Positions 19,571 through 28,031 are shown, counted from the first letter of the stretch. The stretch is DNA of 64,000 nt from Loigolactobacillus coryniformis subsp. coryniformis KCTC 3167 = DSM 20001 (GCF_002706425.1 NZ_CP017713.1:2790001-2854000), one strand, 5' to 3'. The notes: generated by a model not told the origin, from the letters alone. Translations and numbers: made by a program.

Positions 19571-19876
19571 AAAAAACGTCCTTCGAGATAAAATTACTTA
19601 TCTTGAAGGACGTTATATTAACGTGGTACCACCTTTATTTGTAGCGACATTACTGCAACTACCTCTTCACGTGCGGGCAAAAATTGCCGATACGCTAGCC
19701 AGATAATGGTGGCAGCCAGTGAATTCTACTAAAAATTTCGATTCATTGCTCAGAGCCGATTTTCTTGATCATAGTTGGTACCGCCTCTCACCAAACGCGG
19801 TTCGCTTACCCAAGCCATGAAAAATACTTTTGCTCGTCAACACATTATTAGTTTAAATGTAACTCGATTTCTATGT
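19571..19876 (-). promoter_or_regulatory. T-box leader of ilvBN, Ile-type specifier
   Basis: tRNA-sensing leader on the minus strand. The conserved T-box AAAGGTGGTACCACG (complement of 19622-19636) lies directly before a terminator (19575-19614). Stem I begins with GAGC and AGTA near the 5' end and closes with GCTC. The loop opposite AGTA reads GAA-A-ATC-G, so the specifier triplet appears to be ATC, isoleucine. Uncharged tRNA-Ile would stabilise the antiterminator and let transcription enter ilvB. Confidence 0.9.
19575..19614 (-). terminator. T-box attenuator terminator (ilvBN)
   Basis: Arms AACGTCCTTC and GAAGGACGTT around an AT-rich loop, followed on the minus strand by seven T residues. 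It competes with the T-box antiterminator. Confidence 0.85.
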
Positions 19877-19881
19877 TGCTC

Positions 19882-19911
19882 ATAATACACGTGATCTTAG
19901 TTCATTGTCAA
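19882..19911 (-). promoter_or_regulatory. Promoter of the ilvBN T-box transcript
   Basis: Consensus -35 TTGACA (complement 19906-19911), 18-base spacer, -10 TATTAT (complement 19882-19887). Confidence 0.65.
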
Positions 19912-19918
19912 CACTTTT

Positions 19919-20131
19919 TTAGAAATAACGATCAAAATCTTTTTCAAAGCCACAAACGCTGCAATATTTGGCGTTAGGCGTTTGTGCACCGCAATTGACG
20001 CAGAAGCTGGTGCTAAACACGTTATGCCCTTGTTCTTCAAAGAGATGCTGTCCGCAGCAAGTACAGAAGTTACCGCTGGGGACGGTGTGATTACAGTTAG
20101 CGCAGACGATCATTTCATAAGTTGTTTCCAT
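19919..20131 (-). CDS. Small double zinc-ribbon protein
   Basis: A 70-residue protein with eight cysteines in two C-x2-C pairs of pairs: CANC and CTCC in the first half, CVNC and CSVC in the second. This is a tandem zinc-ribbon layout, with an aromatic acidic tail ending RYF. The function is unknown; such proteins can bind nucleic acid or act as adaptors. AAAGGGGAATTCC precedes the ATG. It is the only gene downstream of the Val-type T-box at 20412-20801, and its 3' end adjoins the promoter of the ilvBN leader. Confidence 0.65.
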   Translation of the reverse strand: METTYEMIVCANCNHTVPSGNFCTCCGQHLFEEQGHNVFSTSFCVNCGAQTPNAKYCSVCGFEKDFDRYF

Positions 20132-20293
20132 AATGGAATTCCCCTTTTCTATTGATAGTTACGGTTAATTTATTTTCTTCTATGTTACGGACAAATGACT
20201 CACATCACACTTCATGCCGCGAGTAGCTTTAGCGCAAATTCAGATACTGCCTTCAAGATATAGTTGTCAAAGAACAATCTAATCTAAAGGGAG

Positions 20294-20410
20294 AACGTGC
20301 TTCAAAAGGCAACTTCTTCCGTATAACTACGCTTAGCGAACGAGCCACTGCGTGTCTCTTATCACTAAGCTAGGTTATACTCCAGAAGCTGAGCGCCTTT
20401 TGTCGCACTC
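20294..20410 (+). repeat. Long-hairpin intergenic repeat, copy B
   Basis: A 117-base imperfect palindrome closely matching copy A (17143-17258) in the same orientation; arms AAAAGGC/GCCTTTT and AACTTCT/AGAAGCT. It lies between the terminator of the orphan T-box and the zinc-ribbon gene. Direct copies A and B bracket a 3-kb segment with ilvN, ilvB, their T-box and the zinc-ribbon gene. Confidence 0.8.
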
Positions 20411-20411
20411 C

Positions 20412-20801
20412 ACAAAAAAAGCGCCCAAAGTGATCTATGAGATTAGATCACTAAGGACGCTTATCGCGCGTTACCACCTTTAATTTACATCTACGTCACC
20501 GCAAATGCCTCTGCCGCGCACAAACTTCTAGAAATCAGAATACTACGTCTGCTTGGAGCCTTCAGATAGATCACAAACGTAGAAACGAGCTAGCTCATCC
20601 CTTCTAGAGTTGATGCGTTGGTGCGATAATGGGCACTCCCAATCCCGCCTACTTTGTTCAGCAGATAGCTCAAAGGTTACTTTCATCAATAACAGTACTG
20701 CCTCTCTCAGCTCACAAGGCTCTCTGTTCAGGTACTGCAATCGACTACTCTTCCTCGTCGAAGCTTTTAGATTAGATAATAATTAAATTTTATTTCGATT
20801 G
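20412..20801 (-). promoter_or_regulatory. Second T-box leader, Val-type specifier, without an obvious target gene
   Basis: Complete T-box leader on the minus strand. T-box AAAGGTGGTAACGCG (complement of about 20467-20481) precedes a terminator at 20420-20462. Stem I carries GAGG and AGTA on the 5' side, an AGAGAG stretch, and GAA-A-GTA-A followed by CCTT on the 3' side, so the specifier reads GTA, valine. The promoter (20808-20836) is near consensus. Read-through would enter hairpin repeat B and then the zinc-ribbon gene. It points away from ilvD and overlaps no coding gene. Confidence 0.85.
20420..20462 (-). terminator. T-box attenuator terminator (orphan leader)
   Basis: Long hairpin, outer arms AAGCGTCC/GGGCGCTT with inner AGTGATCTA/TAGATCACT, followed on the minus strand by seven T residues. 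Confidence 0.85.
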
Positions 20802-20807
20802 AGGCTC

Positions 20808-20836
20808 ATTTTACACGGCTAAAGATACTATGTCAA
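20808..20836 (-). promoter_or_regulatory. Promoter of the orphan T-box leader
   Basis: TTGACA (complement 20831-20836), 17-base spacer, TAAAAT (complement 20808-20813). Back-to-back with the ilvD promoter. Confidence 0.7.
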
Positions 20837-20870
20837 CAGTGTTTCGTAAAAAAATTATTATTTTTCTTGG

Positions 20871-20899
20871 TTGACGATTAAAAAAATCGGTGTTAATAT
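20871..20899 (+). promoter_or_regulatory. Promoter of ilvD
   Basis: TTGACG at 20871-20876, 17-base spacer, TAATAT at 20894-20899. The leader of about 60 bases is too short for a T-box, so ilvD is not under T-box control on this strand. Confidence 0.6.
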
Positions 20900-20961
20900 T
20901 CGTACCATTACAACTTTTACTCATCAAATTCACATTTTAAAATTAAAAAGGAGCTGATCAC

Positions 20962-22716
20962 ATGAGTGACACCTTAAATTTTTCGATCTCTGGTAAAGAT
21001 ATGCAGAAGCGCAGTGACGAAATTAAGGTTGGCGATGATCGAGCACCGGGACGTAGTTTGTTATATGCCACTGGCAAAGTCAAAAACACCGATGATATGA
21101 AAAAACCGTTTATCGCCATCTGTAATTCCTATATTGAAATTGTCCCTGGCCACGTTCATTTACGTGAACTTGCCGATATCGCAAAGGAAGCGATCCGCGA
21201 AGCTGGCGGGATTCCATTTGAATTTAATACGATCGGCGTTGATGATGGGATCGCCATGGGCCATATTGGGATGCGTTACTCATTACCAAGTCGGGAAATT
21301 ATCGCTGATGCGGCCGAGACCGTGGTCAACGCCCACTGGTTTGACGGTGTCCTCTACATGCCTAATTGTGACAAGATCTCCCCAGGGATGATGATGGCAG
21401 CGGCGCGGACCAACGTGCCTTCTGTGTTTGTTTCCGGTGGCCCGATGAAAGCCGGCTTAGATCCTAATGGTAAAGCCGTGACGCTATCCAACATGTTTGA
21501 GGCAGTCGGCGCCTTCAAGTCTGGCAAAATGACCAAGGAAGATTTCCTTCAATTAGAACAAAATGCTTGTCCCAGCTGCGGTTCCTGTGCCGGCATGTTC
21601 ACCGCCAACTCAATGAACTGTTTGATGGAAATGACTGGCTTAGCCTTACCATACAACGGTACTGCCCTAGCAGTTTCTGAAGAACGCCGTGATTTAGTTC
21701 GCAAAGCTGCCAAACAATTGATGACCGTGGTCAAAAATAATATCCGGCCACGTGATCTTTTGACTAAAGAAGCTTTTGATGATTGTATCGCACTTGACAT
21801 GGCGATGGGAGGTTCAACTAATACCGTATTACACGTGTTAGCCATCGCTCACGAAGCCGGCGTCGATTACAGTGAACGTGATATCAACGCAATTGCTGCG
21901 AAAACCCCATTCTTAGCTAAAATTGCGCCATCCTCTTCGTGGACAATGCAGGATGTCCACGAGGCTGGCGGTATGCCAGCCATCATTAATGAACTGATCG
22001 AAAAAGGTGGCATCATTCATCCCGATCGACCAACGATCACCGGCAAAACGTTACGCGAAAACGTTGCGGGTGCTAAGAGTTTAAATCACGAGGTCATTCG
22101 GCCGTTAGATAATCCATATTCTAGCGAAGGCGGCTTATCCGTTCTTTACGGTAATATCGCTCCTGATGGTTCCGTCCTTAAAGTTGGCGGTGTCGATCCT
22201 GATATCCGCGTCTTCACTGGTAAAGCCGTCTGCTTCGACTCCCATGATGATGCTGTCACCGGGATCGATGATGGCACTGTCAAAAAAGGCGATGTGGTCG
22301 TTATCCGTTATGAAGGTCCCAAAGGCGGCCCCGGTATGCCAGAAATGTTGAATCCAACTTCGGACTTAGTTGGACGTGGCTTAGGCCGTGATGTTGGTTT
22401 GATCACTGATGGGCGCTTTTCCGGTGCCACTCACGGGATCGCTGTCGGTCACATTTCACCAGAAGCTGCCGCTGGCGGTCCGATCGCATTGATCAAAGAT
22501 GGTGATGAAATCACTATCGACATGATCAATCGGACATTGAACGTTAAAGTCTCTGACGCCGAATTTGCGGAACGGCGCAAGCATTTAAAGCCGTTCCAAC
22601 CAAAAGTACGCCAAGGTTACTTAGCACGTTATACCTACTTAGTCACTTCCGCTAATACCGGCGGCATCATGAAAAGTGCCGACGAATTATTTGGCCCCGC
22701 AACTGAGCAAGAATGA
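20962..22716 (+). CDS. ilvD: Dihydroxy-acid dehydratase
   Basis: Iron-sulfur enzyme dehydrating dihydroxyisovalerate and dihydroxymethylvalerate to the 2-keto acids used by IlvE. It is 584 residues long, within the family range. Cluster and substrate blocks are [43 protein letters not shown] and [24 protein letters not shown] precedes the ATG. Its transcript ends at a terminator before a DUF59 gene whose family assists Fe-S cluster assembly. It is divergent from the orphan T-box. Confidence 0.96.
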   Translation: MSDTLNFSISGKDMQKRSDEIKVGDDRAPGRSLLYATGKVKNTDDMKKPFIAICNSYIEIVPGHVHLRELADIAKEAIREAGGIPFEFNTIGVDDGIAMGHIGMRYSLPSREIIADAAETVVNAHWFDGVLYMPNCDKISPGMMMAAARTNVPSVFVSGGPMKAGLDPNGKAVTLSNMFEAVGAFKSGKMTKEDFLQLEQNACPSCGSCAGMFTANSMNCLMEMTGLALPYNGTALAVSEERRDLVRKAAKQLMTVVKNNIRPRDLLTKEAFDDCIALDMAMGGSTNTVLHVLAIAHEAGVDYSERDINAIAAKTPFLAKIAPSSSWTMQDVHEAGGMPAIINELIEKGGIIHPDRPTITGKTLRENVAGAKSLNHEVIRPLDNPYSSEGGLSVLYGNIAPDGSVLKVGGVDPDIRVFTGKAVCFDSHDDAVTGIDDGTVKKGDVVVIRYEGPKGGPGMPEMLNPTSDLVGRGLGRDVGLITDGRFSGATHGIAVGHISPEAAAGGPIALIKDGDEITIDMINRTLNVKVSDAEFAERRKHLKPFQPKVRQGYLARYTYLVTSANTGGIMKSADELFGPATEQE

Positions 22717-22754
22717 GTTGAAAAAGCGATAGTTTTTTCGACCACGTTTAAACT
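22717..22754 (+). repeat. Short TTGAAAAA/TTTTTTC hairpin repeat, copy 1
   Basis: TTGAAAAA, short loop, TTTTTTCGA, then ACCACGTTTA. A near-identical unit follows the BASS transporter gene at 24249-24283. Confidence 0.55.
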
Positions 22755-22790
22755 GCATTAGGCAACCGTAATCAGTTTAGTTGTATCCTT

Positions 22791-22826
22791 AAAAACGCCT
22801 AGCACCAACTACGCAGGGCGTTTTTT
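22791..22826 (+). terminator. Terminator after ilvD
   Basis: Arms AAAAACGCC and GGCGTTTTTT around an 18-base loop. Confidence 0.75.
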
Positions 22827-22911
22827 GTTCCAATTATATAGCAACAATGGGTCTCATTAGCCAAGTGTGCTAATAAATGACTTTAACTGTGTAATAAGGA
22901 GGTATCAGTTT

Positions 22912-23241
22912 ATGGCCGAAAATACCGCAACACAAAGCGCCACCGAATTGCAAGATCGGATGCTGGATGCGTTAAGCACTGTTATTGATCCTGAACTTGG
23001 TTGCGACGTGGTCAACTTAGGCTTGATCTACGGCCTGAGCATGGTCGATAGTGTCGTCACCGTCACGATGACCTTGACCACCATGGGCTGTCCGATCTCA
23101 GATGTGTTAGAACAAATGATCGATGATGCCTTAACTGCCTTACCAGAAGTCACCGCGGTTAACATCAATCTCGTTTGGGAACCCGCCTGGGGCATCGACA
23201 AAATGAGTCGCTATGCCCGTATCGCCCTCGGTGTTCATTAA
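22912..23241 (+). CDS. DUF59/MIP18-family metal-sulfur cluster assembly factor (SufT-like)
   Basis: A 109-residue cytoplasmic protein. The DUF59 core starts with DALSTVIDPELGCDVVNLGL and carries the conserved cysteine in TLTTMGCPIS (about residue 62). Such proteins help mature Fe-S enzymes. Its position directly after ilvD, an Fe-S enzyme, suggests it serves IlvD; this is inference. I chose ATG 22912 with AAGGAGG upstream; the ORF to 22867 places that site inside. It is followed 27 bases later by the BASS transporter and probably co-transcribed with it. Confidence 0.85.
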   Translation: MAENTATQSATELQDRMLDALSTVIDPELGCDVVNLGLIYGLSMVDSVVTVTMTLTTMGCPISDVLEQMIDDALTALPEVTAVNINLVWEPAWGIDKMSRYARIALGVH

Positions 23242-23268
23242 AAAATAATCTAATTTGGAGGTTTTTAT

Positions 23269-24243
23269 ATGCAAAAAGTTGAATCACTGGGCAATTGGGT
23301 CAGCAAATGGTTTACCCTACTTGTCGTTATTGTCGCTGCGTTTAGTTTCTTCGTTCCTAGTGTGGGGACCGCAATTGCGCCACACACGTCATTACTTTTA
23401 GGTGTCGTTTTGTTCGGTATGGGGCTAACCCTATCACGTAAAGATTTCGCGCGGATCCTACGGCGGCCCTGGCCTGTTATCGCTGGCACTGTGGCTCACT
23501 ATGTGATCATGCCTGGCATCGCCTACTTACTCTGCCTGATTTTTCACTTATCTGGTCCAACAGCAGTGGGCGTGATCTTAGTTGGTTCTTGTCCTAGCGG
23601 AACATCATCAAACGTCATGGCTTACCTTGCTGGCGGTGACGTAGCCTTAGATGTTTCGATCGGTATGTTATCCACTTTACTAGCACCGATCATGCTACCA
23701 TCCCTACTGATGCTTTACGCTGGCCAGTGGGTGACGATCCCGGCGGCATCATTGTTTTTAGGCGCGATCCGCATTGTCCTGTTACCCGTCTTCTTAGGCG
23801 TCTTGGTACATACCCTCTTCGGCGATCGCATTGCGGCGGTTAATCACATATTACCGTTAGTTTCACAAACAGCTATTCTTTTGATCGTCTGCGCGGTTTT
23901 TGCCGCTAACCACGCCCATTTGTTTACTAGCCAAACAGCTTTAGTGATCCCCGTTGTCATGCTGCATAATCTATCCGGTTATGGTCTCGGTTTTCTATTT
24001 TCCAAGCTGATCCGCTTGAATTATCCGCAGCGTAAAGCAATCACGTTTGAAGTTGGCATGCAAGACTCGGCTTTAGGTGCAACGTTGGCCATGCAATACT
24101 TCCATCCCGCTGCTGCGATCCCGTCAACGATTTTTAGTATCTGGCACAACATTTCTGGTTCCGTTCTGTCATCGTACTGGCGCAACAAAGCGGTCAAAAG
24201 TGAGCAAGCAACGCCGGCTAAGGCTGTCTTACAACATAGTTAG
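23269..24243 (+). CDS. Bile acid:sodium symporter (BASS)-family transporter, PanS-like
   Basis: Membrane protein of 324 residues with about ten helices. It shows GVVLFGMGLTLSRKDF, the GSCPSGTSSNVMAYLAGGDVALD region and EVGMQDSALG, the paired crossing motifs of the BASS/YocS/PanS family. Members carry bile acids, pyruvate or 2-ketopantoate with sodium. In the ilv island, 2-keto acids or ketopantoate (made from 2-ketoisovalerate) are plausible substrates, by context only. TTTGGAGG precedes the ATG. Confidence 0.85.
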   Translation: MQKVESLGNWVSKWFTLLVVIVAAFSFFVPSVGTAIAPHTSLLLGVVLFGMGLTLSRKDFARILRRPWPVIAGTVAHYVIMPGIAYLLCLIFHLSGPTAVGVILVGSCPSGTSSNVMAYLAGGDVALDVSIGMLSTLLAPIMLPSLLMLYAGQWVTIPAASLFLGAIRIVLLPVFLGVLVHTLFGDRIAAVNHILPLVSQTAILLIVCAVFAANHAHLFTSQTALVIPVVMLHNLSGYGLGFLFSKLIRLNYPQRKAITFEVGMQDSALGATLAMQYFHPAAAIPSTIFSIWHNISGSVLSSYWRNKAVKSEQATPAKAVLQHS

Positions 24244-24248
24244 AGTGC

Positions 24249-24283
24249 GTTGAAAAATCGGTTTTTTCAACCACGTTTAGACT
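24249..24283 (+). repeat. Short TTGAAAAA/TTTTTTCAA hairpin repeat, copy 2
   Basis: Perfect arms TTGAAAAA and TTTTTTCAA, then CCACGTTTAGACT. It matches the unit at 22717-22754 and also precedes a terminator. Confidence 0.55.
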
Positions 24284-24284
24284 A

Positions 24285-24326
24285 AAACAGGACCGGCGAC
24301 AGTATTTGTTGCGGTCCTGTTTTTTA
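24285..24326 (+). terminator. Terminator after the BASS transporter
   Basis: Arms AACAGGACCG and CGGTCCTGTT around a 16-base loop, followed by T residues. Confidence 0.85.
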
Positions 24327-24358
24327 ATTTAAGTTCAATTAAGAAAGTAGGCGGGTTT

Positions 24359-25573
24359 ATGACCCAAAATATCACTTGGCGGCAAAACCTCGCCGTTTTA
24401 TGGGCAGGTAATTTCATGACGGGTATGGGCTTTTCCATGACCATGCCCTTTTTGCCGCTATTTATCAAAACTTTAGGTAATTTCACCAAACCACAGTTAA
24501 CCTTGTTAAGTGGTTCGGCCTTTGCGATTACTTTTTTAGTCAAAGCAATTGTTTCACCATTTTGGGGGCGCTTGGCTGATGCCCACGGGCGCAAGATTAT
24601 GTGCTTACGCGCTGCTTTGGGAATGACGTTTACGATCACCGCTTGTGGTTTAGTCAACAGTATTGGTAGCTTGATTATTTTGCGGGCGCTGCAAGGCGGC
24701 TTTTCCGGATATATTAACAATGCCAACGCGATCGTTGCGGCCGCCGCTCCTCGTGAACATAGCGGTAAGGCTATGGGTACACTGGCCACTGGAAATGTGG
24801 TTGGTACACTGCTAGGTCCCTTATTAGGTGGCGTGATTGCCGGTACATTCGGCTATCGCAGTACATTTTTTGTCACTGGTGCGCTAATGGCAATTGTCTT
24901 CATTGCCACCTTAGTATTAGTTCATGAGCAATTTACTCCTGTTGCCGCTAAGGATCTACTACCAACCAAGCAAATTTTTCACAAATTACGGTATCCGCAA
25001 TTGATCTTAGGGATGTTCATCACGACATTGATCATTCAAACCGCTAACATGTCGGTCACGCCAATTATTAGTTTATTTGTCGGTGAATTACTGCACCAAC
25101 ACGGTCCTATCGCTATGGTCAGCGGTGTGATCGCTGCCTTACCCGGCGTTGTCACCTTGATCAGTGCCCCTAGTCTAGGTGCTTTAAGCGATCGTGTTGG
25201 CCCGGAAAAAGTATTACTCGTCGGTTTATTATTTGCCACCTTGGTGTTTATCCCAATGAGCTTCGTCCAAAATATTTGGCAGCTAGGCTTCTTGCGTCTC
25301 TTGGTCGGTGTATCTGACGCCGCCTTGTTACCTGCTGTTCAAACAATTATGACCCAGCATGTACCCCAAAGTGTTTTTGGCCGTATTTTTAGCTACAATC
25401 AATCGTTTCAGGCTATTGGTAGTGTAGTTGGCCCGATGTTAGGTGCCGTCATCTCCGGTCAGTTTGATTATCGCGGTGTTTTTGCCATGACCGCTATTTT
25501 ATTACTGATCAACTTGATCGTGATCCATTTTGCCAGTCGGCCTTTGCTCCATACTGCACAAAATGAGGCTTAG
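24359..25573 (+). CDS. MFS efflux transporter (MdtG-like)
   Basis: Twelve-helix major facilitator protein, 404 residues. The loop 2-3 motif is GRLADAHGRK (about residue 70) and the antiporter-type motif C region is TGNVVGTLLGPLLGG in helix 5, which mark drug:proton antiporters. The N-terminus NLAVLWAGNFMTGMGFS is typical of MdtG/YfiS-like proteins of Firmicutes. The ribosome site is weak (AGGCGGG). It is flanked upstream by a terminator, so it probably has its own promoter. Substrate unknown. Confidence 0.85.
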   Translation: MTQNITWRQNLAVLWAGNFMTGMGFSMTMPFLPLFIKTLGNFTKPQLTLLSGSAFAITFLVKAIVSPFWGRLADAHGRKIMCLRAALGMTFTITACGLVNSIGSLIILRALQGGFSGYINNANAIVAAAAPREHSGKAMGTLATGNVVGTLLGPLLGGVIAGTFGYRSTFFVTGALMAIVFIATLVLVHEQFTPVAAKDLLPTKQIFHKLRYPQLILGMFITTLIIQTANMSVTPIISLFVGELLHQHGPIAMVSGVIAALPGVVTLISAPSLGALSDRVGPEKVLLVGLLFATLVFIPMSFVQNIWQLGFLRLLVGVSDAALLPAVQTIMTQHVPQSVFGRIFSYNQSFQAIGSVVGPMLGAVISGQFDYRGVFAMTAILLLINLIVIHFASRPLLHTAQNEA

Positions 25574-25632
25574 ATTAGAACCTCCTCACAAAAAAGGCGT
25601 TAGCTCGCGTTTTCGCGTATACTAAAAATATA

Positions 25633-25646
25633 AGTAAACGTTTGCT
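25633..25646 (+). promoter_or_regulatory. Candidate cre (CcpA) site before the L-HicDH gene
   Basis: AGTAAACGTTTGCT, an imperfect palindrome matching 11 of 14 positions of the cre consensus. It lies just after a TATACT -10-like box and 33 bases before the start codon, where CcpA would repress. Confidence 0.4.
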
Positions 25647-25678
25647 AAATTGTTTAATTGTGAATTGGAGGTTTTTTT

Positions 25679-26611
25679 GTGCGTAAAATTGGAATCATTG
25701 GTCTTGGTCACGTTGGCGCAGCCGTTGCCTATACACTGGTGACTAAGGGAATCGCAGATGAATTAGTCCTGATCGATCAAAATGAAGCAGTCGTCTTAGC
25801 GGAAAAGTTAGACCTTGAGGATACGCAAGCTGGTTTAGCCACACATACGCACATCATCACGCAAGATTATTGGCAATTACGTGATGCCGATATTGTGATC
25901 ATAGCAGCTGGTGATATTTCGATTTTCAGCGATGGTAAAAATAATCGTCAAGCTGAGCTTAGAATCACTAGTCAAATTGCCGAGGAAACGGCGCCAAAAA
26001 TTATGGCCAGTGGTTTCAACGGTATTTTGCTGGACATTACCAATCCTTGCGATGTCGTCACTACTTATTTACAACGATTGACTGGACTCCCCCAGCAACA
26101 AGTTTTCGGCACTGGCACCTTACTCGATACCATGCGGATGCGGCGTGCTTTAGCTAATGAGTTACATGTTTCACTGCAAGACATACAGGGTTACAATCTT
26201 GGCGAACATGGCGAATCACAATTTACCGCTTGGTCAACGATCACAGTCGCAACACGGCCGATCGCCGAAGTCTTAGCACAACGCAAGACCGATTTTACCG
26301 CATTAGAAAAAGCCATCCGCACACGCGCATGGCAAATCATTAGCGGTAAGGGCTTTACCAGTTACGGAATCGCCGCGGCAGCAGTCACTGTTGTGCAAGC
26401 CATCTTTAGTGATGCGCACGTTACGCTACCGATTTCTAGCTGGAATTCCGAACATCAACTATACATCGGTCAGCCCACGCTGATTGGCCGCACCGGCACT
26501 TTACGGGTCGTTGATGTCGCATTAACTGAGCAAGAACAACAAAAATTTAACCATTCAGCGACCTATATTCAACAAAATCTCGATTCATTAGTAGCTAACT
26601 TACCTCGGTAA
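25679..26611 (+). CDS. L-2-hydroxyisocaproate dehydrogenase (LDH family)
   Basis: NAD-dependent L-2-hydroxyacid dehydrogenase, 310 residues. It has Rossmann loop GIIGLGHVGAAVA at the N-terminus, Asp in VLIDQNEA for NAD, catalytic histidine in NLGEHGESQF, and GTGTLLDTMRMRRAL. This pattern matches lactobacillar L-HicDH more closely than L-lactate dehydrogenase. It reduces branched 2-keto acids such as 2-ketoisocaproate to hydroxy acids and re-oxidises NADH. GTG start with TTGGAGG upstream. It ends the ilv island, and its 3' end overlaps the convergent sfsA gene by 17 bases. Confidence 0.85.
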   Translation: MRKIGIIGLGHVGAAVAYTLVTKGIADELVLIDQNEAVVLAEKLDLEDTQAGLATHTHIITQDYWQLRDADIVIIAAGDISIFSDGKNNRQAELRITSQIAEETAPKIMASGFNGILLDITNPCDVVTTYLQRLTGLPQQQVFGTGTLLDTMRMRRALANELHVSLQDIQGYNLGEHGESQFTAWSTITVATRPIAEVLAQRKTDFTALEKAIRTRAWQIISGKGFTSYGIAAAAVTVVQAIFSDAHVTLPISSWNSEHQLYIGQPTLIGRTGTLRVVDVALTEQEQQKFNHSATYIQQNLDSLVANLPR

Positions 26612-27326
26612 ACGGCTGCGCCAGATCAATCGTTACTGGATAAGTCGCGTTTAACGTTGCGGGTGTCACTGCACAGCCATAGGCTAGCAGGTGGACACCC
26701 GCTTTTTGTGCAGCCAAAATAGCGGCGTAAAGCGCAGGATCACGTTGTTGATAAATCGTCACCTTGCTGATCCCACTCATTTGGATAATAAAACATAAGT
26801 AAGCTTGATACCCAGCTGCTTGAGCGCGAATTAAGGTCGCAACATGCTTAGACGCGCGGCTAGTCGGCGCATCCGGAAAAGCGGCCAGCGCACCATTAGC
26901 TAACGTGACGCCTTTTAATTCGACAAAAAACGGCTGCTTAGCGGTACTGCCAAAGATATCAAAACGCGCATCTTCAAAGGTCACTTCGCGTTTTAACGAT
27001 AAAATATCACGAGTAGCGATTCCCGGTAACTTGATTAACCCAGTTTTAATACTCTCAAATGCAACTTGATTCGGCGCTTGGCTATCAATATTGATCCAGC
27101 GTGGACCGACTTTTGCGGCAACTAAATCATACTGTGTTTTACGCTGTGGATTATCACTTTTAACCAACGCTACCGGTACTTCCGGTTGCAAGATCTCCTT
27201 ATTGCGACCTGTATTTTTAACATGGACTTGAATCAATTCATCATGTAATCGGCAAGTCGCAATAAAACGATTCGGCCGTGCTACAAACCGTGCTAAATAA
27301 CTATTCGGATACTCCAATTTTTTCAC
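26595..27326 (-). CDS. sfsA: SfsA-family protein
   Basis: A 243-residue homologue of sugar fermentation stimulation protein A, a nucleic-acid-binding protein with a nuclease-like fold. Family blocks are RPNRFIATC near residue 18, CRLHDELIQVHVKNTGR, and ARFDIFG with PFFVELKGVTLANGALAAFPD, whose D and E-x-K residues match a nuclease-type centre. Its true role is not settled. Its 3' end overlaps the HicDH gene by 17 bases on the opposite strand. It is downstream of the usp gene and its terminator. Confidence 0.85.
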   Translation of the reverse strand: MKKLEYPNSYLARFVARPNRFIATCRLHDELIQVHVKNTGRNKEILQPEVPVALVKSDNPQRKTQYDLVAAKVGPRWINIDSQAPNQVAFESIKTGLIKLPGIATRDILSLKREVTFEDARFDIFGSTAKQPFFVELKGVTLANGALAAFPDAPTSRASKHVATLIRAQAAGYQAYLCFIIQMSGISKVTIYQQRDPALYAAILAAQKAGVHLLAYGCAVTPATLNATYPVTIDLAQPFTEVS

Positions 27327-27335
27327 GCCCCTACA

Positions 27336-27368
27336 AAATAAGACGCTGCACCCTTACGGTCCAGCGCC
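27336..27368 (-). terminator. Terminator after the universal stress protein gene
   Basis: Minus-strand hairpin GGCGCTG/CAGCGTC with an inner ACC/GGT pair, then TTATTTTG. Confidence 0.55.
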
Positions 27369-27381
27369 TCACCATTAATTT

Positions 27382-27882
27382 TTATGCCTCATATTGGTCA
27401 CTAGCCCGCACAACAATAACAGAGCAAGGTGCGTTCTGCGCCATGTAGCTGGCCTGCGAACCAATAAATAAGCGACCTTTTTCCTTAGTTTCCGAGCCGA
27501 CGATCAATAGGTCCGGCCGCCATTCAGGAACGACTTGGTTAACGATCACTTTCCCTGGTTTACCCTCGCCGATCAAAGATGAAACTTCAACTACACCGAA
27601 ATCTTTAGCCTTCTGTGCGTAGCGATTGACCTTAGCCAATACTTCTTCGCGTCGATTTGCCAAAACATCAGGTGACAGTGAATCATAGATATTTAAATCA
27701 CTTGTCTCTAAAATCGTTACCACCGCTAACGGCACATGGTAGGATTTGGCCAACGTCACCGCATAGTTGAAAGCGCGAATTGACGAGGTCGAATCATCCT
27801 CATCTACGGCCACTAACAGCCGCCGAAATGCCATTGTTTGCACTTCAAAGTCTAATGGATCCTGCGTATTTTTTGCGCTCAT
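27382..27882 (-). CDS. Universal stress protein (UspA family)
   Basis: A 166-residue cytoplasmic stress protein with one Usp domain. The N-terminal strand is RRLLVAVDEDDSS and the C-terminal ATP-binding-type loop is LLIVGSETKEKGRLFIGSQASYMAQNAPCSVIVV, matching G-x2-G-x9-G-S. The ribosome site GAGG lies upstream of ATG 27882. It is monocistronic with a terminator. A second usp gene is at 42051. Confidence 0.9.
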   Translation of the reverse strand: MSAKNTQDPLDFEVQTMAFRRLLVAVDEDDSTSSIRAFNYAVTLAKSYHVPLAVVTILETSDLNIYDSLSPDVLANRREEVLAKVNRYAQKAKDFGVVEVSSLIGEGKPGKVIVNQVVPEWRPDLLIVGSETKEKGRLFIGSQASYMAQNAPCSVIVVRASDQYEA

Positions 27883-28031
27883 CTTTACCTATACCTCACT
27901 TTTCTGAACTAACCTGTCGGCAATCAACCTTATCCCGATTGCCAAACATGCTAGGAATCTGTTCCAACTCCATTATAGCTGGTTCGATTTACCAATAGCA
28001 AGCGTTTTAGTACGCCGACTGCTGATCAGAA

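Noticed and set aside
20543-20740. 65-residue frame on the minus strand
   Set aside because: It lies wholly inside Stem I of the second T-box leader, so it is a structured RNA and not a gene.
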